Source: Actinotignum timonense (GTDB lineage: Bacteria > Actinomycetota > Actinomycetes > Actinomycetales > Actinomycetaceae). Taken from it: a stretch of DNA of 64,000 bases. The stretch is from NCBI RefSeq assembly GCF_030216305.1, contig NZ_JASOKT010000010.1:16452-80451 (forward strand). The letters are read 5' to 3'. Under the pieces are notes generated by a model. That model was not told the DNA's origin. It searched no databases and saw nothing but the letters and a program-made list of their open reading frames with translations. Shown here piece by piece: positions 1 through 7,262 of the stretch (within the stretch, counting starts at the first letter, position 1; each line of letters starts with the position of its first letter). Position numbers and translations under genes: made by a program.

Positions 1-1
1 C

Positions 2-61
2 GATATCGGCGCCATTCTCGGAGTCTCGTACCAGCGCGCCGGCCAACTAACGAAAGGATAA
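2..61 (+). CDS. C-terminal end of a small helix-turn-helix protein (partial)
   Basis: The first 61 bases hold an open frame ending in TAA that encodes the last 19 residues of a protein running in from the left (…ILGVSYQRAGQLTKG). The pattern I-L-G-V-S-x-Q-R-x-x-Q-L is that of a small helix-turn-helix, as seen at the ends of HicB-type or XRE-type antitoxins and related DNA-binding proteins. It lies 68 bases before the Panacea antitoxin start, in the same direction. Only the tail is visible, so the family is not certain. Confidence 0.5.
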   Translation, partial: DIGAILGVSYQRAGQLTKG

Positions 62-129
62 TTTCGATGCTCCTGACTGCATACAAGCCACCTGTCTTAT
101 GCCAGAATGATGGGACAGGAGGTCTCCCC

Positions 130-702
130 ATGAGCGTTTTTGACGTAGCCCAGTTTTTCGTTTCCCAGTCAGCATCCGGCAGCTTGTCCGCGCCCAAACT
201 GCAAAAACTGTGCTTCTATGCCTTTGGCTGGTACGGCTACCAAACAGGCGAAGCCCTCTTCGATGATGCCTTCTGCGCAATGGAGAACGGTCCCGTTGTA
301 GGCGATCTCCTTACGGCGTCTGCTTGCCGCGCAACTGTGGATCAAAAGCTTCTCGAAGAAGTCCATGCCGCTTGGGAAGAAGAAACCAAGGAGTTCGATC
401 TTTACACCAGCGATATTCTGAAGGCAGTCTGGGATCGGTATGGTGACATAACTCCTGAGGAACTGACCCGCGCCACACAGCAGGAGGAACCATGGGTTGA
501 GGCATGGCAGTCTCGCCCACATGGAGCAAAGCGCGCGGCGCTGTCAAGCTTCGAGATTATCGATTACTTCGTCACGAGAAAGAGTCCTGATTTTGCGCTA
601 CCGGATCGCAAGATCATCTACGATCCTTTCCCCTTCGAAGAAACCCCAACGCCGGCTTCGTTTTTTGAGAAACTTCGGGATTTGGGATGTCTTTCCATCT
701 GA
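130..702 (+). CDS. Panacea-domain (DUF4065/SocA-like) antitoxin
   Basis: A 190-residue cytoplasmic protein of the Panacea/DUF4065 family, the domain used as antitoxin by many unrelated toxins. The N-terminal signature is clear: V-F-D-V-A-Q-F-F-V, then LSAPKLQKLCFYAFGWY and the AMENGPVV loop (roughly residues 3-60). The start at 130 is chosen because GGAGG lies 7 bases upstream; an in-frame ATG at 67 would add 21 residues outside the domain. It overlaps the downstream GNAT gene by 16 bases, the usual coupled antitoxin-toxin layout, so the pair is read as a toxin-antitoxin module. The function of this particular pair is inferred from family and context. Confidence 0.85.
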   Translation: MSVFDVAQFFVSQSASGSLSAPKLQKLCFYAFGWYGYQTGEALFDDAFCAMENGPVVGDLLTASACRATVDQKLLEEVHAAWEEETKEFDLYTSDILKAVWDRYGDITPEELTRATQQEEPWVEAWQSRPHGAKRAALSSFEIIDYFVTRKSPDFALPDRKIIYDPFPFEETPTPASFFEKLRDLGCLSI

Positions 703-1244
703 CTCGCCTGAACGAAGATATTTTCCTCGATTCTTTCATTACAGGAAAAGACAACGACTCGCTCGGAAGGTGGCTCCGCGACAAAGCTCGCAAACTCCAG
801 GAAGAGGATACCTGCGTGGTGTGGGTACTTTGCCAAGAGAACTCGAGCGAGCCGCTCGGATATTTCGCGCTTACCAGCACAAACGTCCCTACTACGCGCA
901 TCTTGAAGCGAGATCGATATCATTTCCCTGAGAACGGCAGCCTATAGGCGGCTTACGATCATCACCCTGCTTTACTGCTAGGTAAATTCGCTCTCCACGC
1001 GGATTATGCAGGAAAGAGCTCGCTGGGCCCCTTACTCATGGCACACGTATTTTCTAAGGCCGCAGCGGTAAGCGAGATTATCGGAGTACGTTATATCATC
1101 CTGCAAACACAGGTAAAATCCGTCGCTAATTACTACCAGCGTGAGTATGGTTTCACTTCGCTCCACAGCAGCCAGGCTTCCACCTTCCCGATGTACAAGA
1201 CAATTAGTGCTGCACGCGAAGCCGTCACCCATTTCTTACCCTAG
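687..1244 (+). pseudogene. GNAT acetyltransferase toxin gene interrupted by one in-frame TAG
   Basis: The frame starting at ATG 687 runs 86 codons to TAG at 945-947, then continues in exactly the same frame, with no other stop, to 1244. Read through, it gives about 185 residues with a GNAT layout: N-terminal strand/helix part, the segment PALLLGKFALHADYAGKSSL (β4 and acetyl-CoA-binding loop), and a C-terminal YYQREYGF motif typical of GNAT enzymes. GNAT proteins next to DUF4065/Panacea antitoxins act as toxins that acetylate cellular targets. Here the amber codon falls just before the acetyl-CoA-binding motif, so the 86-residue product should be inactive. A CAG-to-TAG change would explain it. 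Readthrough is possible but nothing in the sequence argues for it, and other genes here end in TAG. Confidence 0.75.
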
Positions 1245-1276
1245 GAATAGCAGCAGAAGCCTATTGCCTGGCTCGG

Positions 1277-1642
1277 TCACCGCTCTTGCTCGCAAAGAAT
1301 CTGTTTCGCAACCTTCTGAGCGCGGTGTGCACCGGCAAATACGCAGGCGAGCAGCACCACCATGCTGAGGATGATGATCGTGGCGATCACCCCGTCGGAG
1401 AGCGGGAGCAATACCGCGAAACCGCTGAAGACTAGGCATGCTGTGGCGGCGGCTGTCCACGGCCAAGCTGCGGCGTGCGCTTCCTGCCACGTTTCCTGGT
1501 TCGTCATGATGATGTCAGTGCGGTACCCGACGAGTTCGTTAAGCTTGAGGGTCTTTTTGCGCGAGGCGTAGGCAAACCAGCCGCTAACCACCGCAGATCC
1601 CCATAAGATAACCACTATAACTACCGCGATCTGCCAGGTCAT
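1277..1642 (-). CDS. SdpI-family-like small membrane protein
   Basis: A 121-residue membrane protein with three hydrophobic stretches: one at the N-terminus (TWQIAVVIVVILWGSAVVSG) and two in the C-terminal half. Between them lies NELVGYRTDIIMTNQETWQE, which resembles the conserved cytoplasmic loop of SdpI/YhfL-type proteins (N-x-L-x-G-x-R-T…W…A). SdpI gives immunity to the SDP toxin in Bacillus; most homologues have no known role. The start at 1642 has GGGAGG upstream; the frame is open 80 codons further but without family-like sequence. It is downstream of the ABC pair in the same direction, 194 bases away. Confidence 0.65.
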   Translation of the reverse strand: MTWQIAVVIVVILWGSAVVSGWFAYASRKKTLKLNELVGYRTDIIMTNQETWQEAHAAAWPWTAAATACLVFSGFAVLLPLSDGVIATIIILSMVVLLACVFAGAHRAQKVAKQILCEQER

Positions 1643-1836
1643 TGACCCCTCCCATCTGCCAGCTTCGTTGCTGGTGGCGCTCTTCTCAGTGAACGGTATT
1701 TTCCCATGGGCCAGTTTACTGAGTGGCAGCGTCGTCGTACCAGTACCCACATCAAATTCGTAAGCGATAGAACCTGTCGGAAATACCGACAGCTTGCTTC
1801 CCACTGGGCGCGCTGCGCTACCGAATATACGCAGGT

Positions 1837-3567
1837 TCAGCGTGCCATGAGCTGCGAAAAATCGATGACCTGGTCTGCCCACGCAATTGTGGAGGGACGG
1901 TGGGCGACCATGAGTACCGTGCGGCCTGCGGCGAGGCGTCGTATCGCTTCGCCGATGACTGCCTCGGTGATGCTGTCCAGCGCGGAGGTGATTTCGTCGA
2001 GGAGGAGGATCGGGCTGTCTTTGAGGAAAGCTCGGGCGATGGCAACGCGTTGTTTCTCCCCACCGGAGAGCGCATTTCCGCCCGGACCTACCTGGGTGTC
2101 AAGTCCGGCGGGCAGCCGCTCGATAACTGGATCCAGCCCGGCCTGGCTTACCGCGGTGAGGATTTCTTCCTCCGTGGCATCCGGCTTGGCCAGCGTCAGG
2201 TTTTCTCGGATGGACCCGCTGAAGAGGTAGACATCCTGGAACACCATTGCGATGTGGCGCATGGGCTTGCATTCGCGAATATCGCGCCCGCCGAGAGTGA
2301 TGGTTCCGCCCTGTGGCTGCCAAAAGCCGGCGACCAACGCCAATGCGGTAGTTTTCCCCGCACCTGACGGGCCCACTAAAGCGGTCACTTTACCTTCCGG
2401 GGCTTTCAAGTTGAGATCACGCAGCACGGGGTAGCGCGGATCGTAGCCGAAGGTCACCCCGGAAAATTCGATGGTGCTATCGGCGAGCACGCCTGGATCC
2501 GCCTCGGGAGATACGCTCGGCCCTGGGTTCGCGTGGGAGGGCGCGAGCACGCCAGAATCCGCGTTCACGGGCTCGGCGACAGTCGAGATATCGGGCTGTT
2601 CCTCGGCGGCCGCGATAATTTCGCGCACCCGCTCGAGGGCTTGCATAGAATCCGTGAGCGCGGTGGAGTATAAGACTGATTGCGAGAGCGGCAGATTAAT
2701 ACGGGTGAGAACAACGGCGATGGCCAGGAAGCTGAGGAAATCCAGGCCGCCACCAACCACCAGGGCTCCGCCCCAGCCCAGGCATACGGCGAAAGCCAGT
2801 TCAACCAGCAGGAGGAATGCGGAGGCCGGGCGGCTTTGGCTGCGCAGCGTCCGCAGGATTCCGGTGGACTCGGCAGCGAGCGCCTCATCCAGGGGCTGCC
2901 ATTGGGTTTGCCCGCTGCCGCGCAGGACTTGCTGGAGTTTCGCGAATTCGATAATCCGCCCGGCTACTCGGCGTGAGAGCCGGGCTTCGCTGGCTTGGGC
3001 TTCGCGCACTGCTCGATGCATCCATCCCCAGATAAACCACAATCCGATACTGGTCACCGCGAGAACCACCCCGAGGCGCCATTCAACCACCGTGACCACC
3101 ACCGCCATGACGAAAGGAACCACCACGCCGGATATCACCGCAGGGAAAACCAGGGAAGCCAGGTGGGAGAGGGTGTTAACGTCTTTCGAAGTGGCATTTA
3201 TAACCGCGGTGCGGCGGGATGGGGTGAACCACCCGACCGGGAGGCGCACTACCGCCGCGCCGATTTTTTTCATGAGCTCGTCGCAGATCGCGTACACGCT
3301 CACCCGGTAAGACCAGCTCATCGTCACCACGTAGAGGAAAAACGTGATGGCTCCGCTGATGCATATCGCAATGAGCCAAGAGGATAGCTGCCCATCGGCC
3401 GGCGCACCGCCGCCAGCGCCACCTTCGGTGAGCAGTGCCCGGAGGAACCCGATGAGCATCGCTAAGGTGATGCCTTGGGCCACCGCGGCCGCGGTGTAGG
3501 CCCCTATCAAGATTTTTATTTGGCGCACATGTAGTACGGTGCGCATCGCCGTGAGCATTTTCAGCAT
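1837..3567 (-). CDS. ABC transporter, fused permease/ATPase half (second of a heterodimeric pair)
   Basis: A 576-residue half-transporter with about six membrane segments in the first 300 residues and an ATPase domain after a linker. Visible motifs are Walker A GPSGAGKTT, signature LSGGEKQRVAIARAF, Walker B ILLLDEITSALD and H-loop VLMVAHR, so its ATP site parts look complete. It overlaps the preceding gene by 7 bases and forms a heterodimer-type pair with it. The organisation resembles IrtAB/YbtPQ-type exporter-fold pairs that handle siderophores, but exporter-fold pairs beside TetR regulators also export drugs, so the substrate is unknown. Confidence 0.8.
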   Translation of the reverse strand: MLKMLTAMRTVLHVRQIKILIGAYTAAAVAQGITLAMLIGFLRALLTEGGAGGGAPADGQLSSWLIAICISGAITFFLYVVTMSWSYRVSVYAICDELMKKIGAAVVRLPVGWFTPSRRTAVINATSKDVNTLSHLASLVFPAVISGVVVPFVMAVVVTVVEWRLGVVLAVTSIGLWFIWGWMHRAVREAQASEARLSRRVAGRIIEFAKLQQVLRGSGQTQWQPLDEALAAESTGILRTLRSQSRPASAFLLLVELAFAVCLGWGGALVVGGGLDFLSFLAIAVVLTRINLPLSQSVLYSTALTDSMQALERVREIIAAAEEQPDISTVAEPVNADSGVLAPSHANPGPSVSPEADPGVLADSTIEFSGVTFGYDPRYPVLRDLNLKAPEGKVTALVGPSGAGKTTALALVAGFWQPQGGTITLGGRDIRECKPMRHIAMVFQDVYLFSGSIRENLTLAKPDATEEEILTAVSQAGLDPVIERLPAGLDTQVGPGGNALSGGEKQRVAIARAFLKDSPILLLDEITSALDSITEAVIGEAIRRLAAGRTVLMVAHRPSTIAWADQVIDFSQLMAR

Positions 3568-5414
3568 GGGATTCCCTGCTCTTTCAGCATGTCGCGGTAC
3601 AGGCCCGCGGTGGCCGCGAGTTCGTCGTGGCGGCCGGATTGTACGATTCGCCCGCCCGCAATCACCAGAATCTGGTCGGCTTGGGCGAGACCGCTTAGCC
3701 GGTGGGCGATCACCAAGGTGGAGCTATGCCCGCGCCGCGCCGCGATGACCTGGTGCAGAGCCTGCGCGGTATGAGTATCTTGGTGTGCGTTCGCTTCATC
3801 CATAATAAGGAGCGGAGGATCAGCTAACAAGGTACGGGCGATACTCAAGCGCTGCGCTTCACCGCCGGAAAGCACAGCGGCCTCCCCCAGGATCGTGTCA
3901 TACCCGGCCGGGAGTGCGGCGATCCGTTTGGCGATATGCGCGCGGGCCGCCGCTTCCTGTAGCTGTGCATCGGTAGCCTCCCGGTTGCCGAGCAGGAGGT
4001 TATCCCGCACACTCACCGCCGCTAAGGACACATCCTGAAATACTGTCCCGACCTGGCTGTAGAGCCCCGCACGGCTGTATTCGCGCAGGTCGTGCCCGCC
4101 CAGGGTAATGCAGCCACTTTCCGGATCCCAAAAACGTGCCGCGAGTGCACCGATGGTAGTTTTCCCAGCTCCCGAGGGCCCGACCACGGCGGTCAGAGTT
4201 CCGGATGGGAGGGTGAAACTAATATCGTGCAAGACCGGGCGGCCTGGAGCATAACCGAAGGACACATTCTGGAAACGTAGCTCCGGGGCGGCCGAATCTA
4301 TAACGGTCTCAGCCTTAGCGGCCGAAGCCGTGACGCCCGTAGTCTTAGCGGCCGAATCCGTAGCGGCCGAATCCGTAGTGCGCGCAGCCAGGGCAGGAAC
4401 CTGGTAATCCCCTACTTCCTGCGGTTTTTCCGCCAGCAGCGCCGCTGTATCTTCCCCGGCCCGCAGTGAGCCTTGCAGGTTCTGAGTGAGCGTCATGAGT
4501 TGCCCCAGCCCCGCGGGCAGCCCGAGCCAAATGGTGAAGAACGCCAGACTGCTCGCGGGTGTGATCCAGCCGCTCCACACGAACCAGCAAATGAGCGGGG
4601 CGCTCCACGCGAGGATCACGCCCGGCTGGCTCAATGCGGATACCACCGCAATTCCTTTACCGGCCCCGGCCAACCACCGGAAGGACGCGTCGGAATTTTC
4701 TTCCCGCGCCGTGGTGAAGCGCCCGCCGACTCCGGTGGCGGGGAGTTGGTAGTTTTTGATTTCTTTTATGCCATCAACAAGCTCCACGGTTGCGTCCGCG
4801 AGTTTCCGTTGGGCGACGTCGTAGTCTTTAACGGCTTGATCCCCGCCACGGAAAGCGATCCCCATGGCCAGGCCAACGGCAATAATAAATACTCCGCCCA
4901 GGAGGAGTGCCAGCCTCCAGTCGAGCACACACAGGTAGATGCCGCCCACCAACGGTGCCACGAGCGCACTGGCGAGTTCGGCGCTGGCATGGGCAACCAG
5001 GGTATGGATGGCGCTGGTGTCATCAACCACGATTTTCCGGATTTCACCAGGGCCCAGCCGCCGCACGCGCCCCAAAGGCAAGGCGCCTAAATGTGTGATG
5101 ATACGACGGCGCAGCCGATGCCGCAGCCCTGCTTCGCTGATATGGGTGATACCAACTGCCCAGTTGTAACAGATGTGATGTACCAGCAAGCCCACCAGGG
5201 TGAGCCCCAACCACCACCAGATACGTGCCGCGCCGTGGCCGCCGAGCCAGTCATCAGCCAAGCCAACTAATGCGATATACGGAATGACCGAAGCGCCGGA
5301 TCCGATGCCGGCAATAATGAAGGAAACCAGCATTGACGTGCGCACGGGTGCGACCAGCTGCCACGTAGTCGTTTTCGGAGCCTGCTTCGCGTTTTTCCCT
5401 TGATGGTGAGCCAT
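3561..5414 (-). CDS. ABC transporter, fused permease/ATPase half (first of a heterodimeric pair)
   Basis: A 617-residue half-transporter: about six membrane segments, then an ATPase domain with Walker A GPSGAGKTT, signature LSGGEAQRLSIARTL, Walker B LLIMDEANAHQD and switch histidine in LVIAHR. The D-loop after Walker B reads N-A-H-Q-D instead of the usual S-A-L-D, a degeneration common in one member of heterodimeric exporters and in IrtA/YbtP-type proteins. Before the ATPase domain lies an Ala/Ser/Thr-rich insert (around residues 340-380) encoded by repeats of GCGGCCGAATCCGTA-like DNA. It follows tetR by 12 bases and overlaps the next ABC gene, so the three genes form one operon. Confidence 0.8.
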   Translation of the reverse strand: MAHHQGKNAKQAPKTTTWQLVAPVRTSMLVSFIIAGIGSGASVIPYIALVGLADDWLGGHGAARIWWWLGLTLVGLLVHHICYNWAVGITHISEAGLRHRLRRRIITHLGALPLGRVRRLGPGEIRKIVVDDTSAIHTLVAHASAELASALVAPLVGGIYLCVLDWRLALLLGGVFIIAVGLAMGIAFRGGDQAVKDYDVAQRKLADATVELVDGIKEIKNYQLPATGVGGRFTTAREENSDASFRWLAGAGKGIAVVSALSQPGVILAWSAPLICWFVWSGWITPASSLAFFTIWLGLPAGLGQLMTLTQNLQGSLRAGEDTAALLAEKPQEVGDYQVPALAARTTDSAATDSAAKTTGVTASAAKAETVIDSAAPELRFQNVSFGYAPGRPVLHDISFTLPSGTLTAVVGPSGAGKTTIGALAARFWDPESGCITLGGHDLREYSRAGLYSQVGTVFQDVSLAAVSVRDNLLLGNREATDAQLQEAAARAHIAKRIAALPAGYDTILGEAAVLSGGEAQRLSIARTLLADPPLLIMDEANAHQDTHTAQALHQVIAARRGHSSTLVIAHRLSGLAQADQILVIAGGRIVQSGRHDELAATAGLYRDMLKEQGIPC

Positions 5415-5426
5415 GGGATCTTCTTT

Positions 5427-6092
5427 CTACCCGAGCACATGCGTGCCGGAATGTACCGGCTCTTCCAAGAGACTCCGCCATCCGGCTTCCCGGAAGTTCT
5501 GAAGTAAGCCCAGGTATTTTTTGGCGTTCTCACGGTTGAGGCCTTGCCTGAGAGCGCCAAAGAAGCCATACCAGCCGGTTTCGCACATGACCTGCGCGAA
5601 GGCGGGCCATACCGCATCTTCCGGGCCGAGCTCGATATAGAGGCGGGCTTCGTATTCGGCTAGGTCAGCTACGAAGCTCTGATAGGGAGTGCCCGCGGAT
5701 CCCCACAGAACTAATTGAAATACGGTGAGGTGGTCATAGACGTAATCGATCATCCAGTCCGTGATGCTGCTACCAAGATCCTCACCTGCACCGCTACCAC
5801 CCTCCCGCGGTTCTTCCGCGCGCGACTTTTCGCCGAGCGACTTTTCCGTGAGGGCAAGACCGCGCATAATACCTTCGCGGTGCCGCTGGCGTAATTCCTG
5901 GCAACAGGGTTCCACAAGAGCCGCAAACAAGGCTTGTTTATTATCAAAATGGGTATAGAGGGCGCCGGTGGTGACATTGGCTTCTTTGGCAATCACACGC
6001 AAGCTGGCTGCTTCATAGCCGTGCTCGGAAAAAGTCCGCAAAGCCGCGGCAAGGATCCGTTCCCGTGTTGAGCTATTTCCACGTGCCGCCAC
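5427..6092 (-). CDS. TetR-family transcriptional regulator
   Basis: A 221-residue regulator with a TetR helix-turn-helix in the first 60 residues (RERILAAALRTFSEHGYEAA, then the recognition region with TTGALYTHFDNKQALF). The rest is a helical ligand and dimer domain. The start is a GTG at 6092: the in-frame ATG at 6110 runs straight into a stop, and GGGG lies just upstream of the GTG. It is the first gene of an operon with the two ABC half-transporters and most likely represses that operon through the palindrome at 6108-6122. Confidence 0.88.
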   Translation of the reverse strand: MAARGNSSTRERILAAALRTFSEHGYEAASLRVIAKEANVTTGALYTHFDNKQALFAALVEPCCQELRQRHREGIMRGLALTEKSLGEKSRAEEPREGGSGAGEDLGSSITDWMIDYVYDHLTVFQLVLWGSAGTPYQSFVADLAEYEARLYIELGPEDAVWPAFAQVMCETGWYGFFGALRQGLNRENAKKYLGLLQNFREAGWRSLLEEPVHSGTHVLG

Positions 6093-6107
6093 CGCAACCC
6101 CATTTCA

Positions 6108-6122
6108 CATAACACTGTTATG
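6108..6122. promoter_or_regulatory. Probable TetR operator palindrome
   Basis: CATAACA-C-TGTTATG is a perfect 7+1+7 inverted repeat lying 16 bases upstream of the tetR GTG start. Its position and symmetry fit an autoregulatory TetR operator overlapping the promoter or transcription start of the tetR-ABC operon. The assignment rests on position only. Confidence 0.6.
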
Positions 6123-6227
6123 CGATAAGGATAGCCCGGCAGAGGCAGGGCAGCAAGGGGCTATTTCGGAGTATCGGAATCGACGTTGCCGTGACTGGTA
6201 ACTTGAACCATTATCTTGGCCGGTAAC

Positions 6228-7049
6228 TTAGACGCTATCTTGGTCGGTATCTTGGTCGGTCGACCGACCAAGTACATCGACTTCGGTCAAGGAATCGCGG
6301 ATTATCTCCAACATAAGCTCAACAAAATTCGAGCTATCCCCTTCCTTACCCGCAACAACGAAAGCTCGGTAATAATCCTGCTGGCGTGACCGGATGAATT
6401 CTTCCACGGGAAGCCAGAAGAAGATCTCTTTCCAGCGGCCAAGGAGCAGAGAATGCCAGAGCCGGCCCGTACGCCCGTTGCCGTCGGCGAAGGGATGGAT
6501 GAACTCGAATTCGTAATGGAAAACCGCGCTCTTTATAAGCGGGTGCAACGTGGATTCCTGATACCACGCGAGCAAATGGCACATGTGTTGCGGAACCAGA
6601 TCCGCCGGCGGAGCCGCGTGCACAACCACACTCCCCGCAAAGACCCCCACACCGCCAGAGCGGAAACACCCGCTCTCGGGAACTAGCCCGCTCATCATGG
6701 TTCCGTGCGCACGTAGCACATCGCGCGCTGACATCGGATCAAGTTCGGGGAGCAGGTCATATGCACTGCCGGCGTTATGCGCCTCAAGAACCTGAGCTGT
6801 CACGTCCGCGATATATTCACCGCCAAGAATGGCCCGGACTGTCTCCAGCGGCAAGGTATTCCCCTCAATGGCAAGGGTGGCGTGGATTACGCGAATACGG
6901 TTCTCGCGCCGCCCAAGCTCTCCCAAAGAATCCAGCCAGAATTTCCCGCCGTCCCCCGGGCGTTCCAGTTTTTCAACAAGGTTGCAGACCTGCCCGACCA
7001 GCGCCTCGCAGGCAGGTGTTATGCGCAGTGGTGGTTCGTAACCGCTCAT
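6228..7049 (-). CDS. Fic-domain protein (class II, predicted AMP-transferase)
   Basis: A 273-residue Fic/DOC protein with the active-site motif HPFADGNGRTGR (about residue 190) complete, including the catalytic His and the phosphate-binding GNGR. Near residue 55-62 is TLAIEGN, matching the inhibitory motif [S/T]xxxE[G/N] at the N-terminal side, which marks class II Fic proteins with built-in autoinhibition. Such proteins usually transfer AMP to protein hydroxyls. The tail carries an Asp/Gln-Thr repeat (DQDTDQD). It is transcribed alone, 95 bases upstream of a hairpin and separate from the large surface protein gene. Target unknown. Confidence 0.88.
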   Translation of the reverse strand: MSGYEPPLRITPACEALVGQVCNLVEKLERPGDGGKFWLDSLGELGRRENRIRVIHATLAIEGNTLPLETVRAILGGEYIADVTAQVLEAHNAGSAYDLLPELDPMSARDVLRAHGTMMSGLVPESGCFRSGGVGVFAGSVVVHAAPPADLVPQHMCHLLAWYQESTLHPLIKSAVFHYEFEFIHPFADGNGRTGRLWHSLLLGRWKEIFFWLPVEEFIRSRQQDYYRAFVVAGKEGDSSNFVELMLEIIRDSLTEVDVLGRSTDQDTDQDSV

Positions 7050-7132
7050 CTCCCGATGCTATCGAAGCGTCATTCCCGCCACCGATCCACACGCCGAGAA
7101 ACTGCATAGCAGGACTACGCACCGCGCACGCA

Positions 7133-7168
7133 AAGGGGCCGCCCCTGATATTTCAGGAGCGGCCCCTT
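7133..7168 (-). terminator. Intrinsic terminator of the large surface-protein gene
   Basis: AAGGGGCCGC…GCGGCCCCTT forms a 16-bp stem with one mismatch and a 4-base loop. On the minus strand it is followed by TTTG. It lies 95 bases after the surface-protein stop and before the fic start. Confidence 0.6.
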
Positions 7169-7262
7169 GCGTTAGCCACTCGGCTGCTTGGGTAACCCAT
7201 TGGAAACTTCCGCAGCCGCGCGGCTGGTTGGGTAGCTTTTCAGCTACCTCAGCAACATTGTG

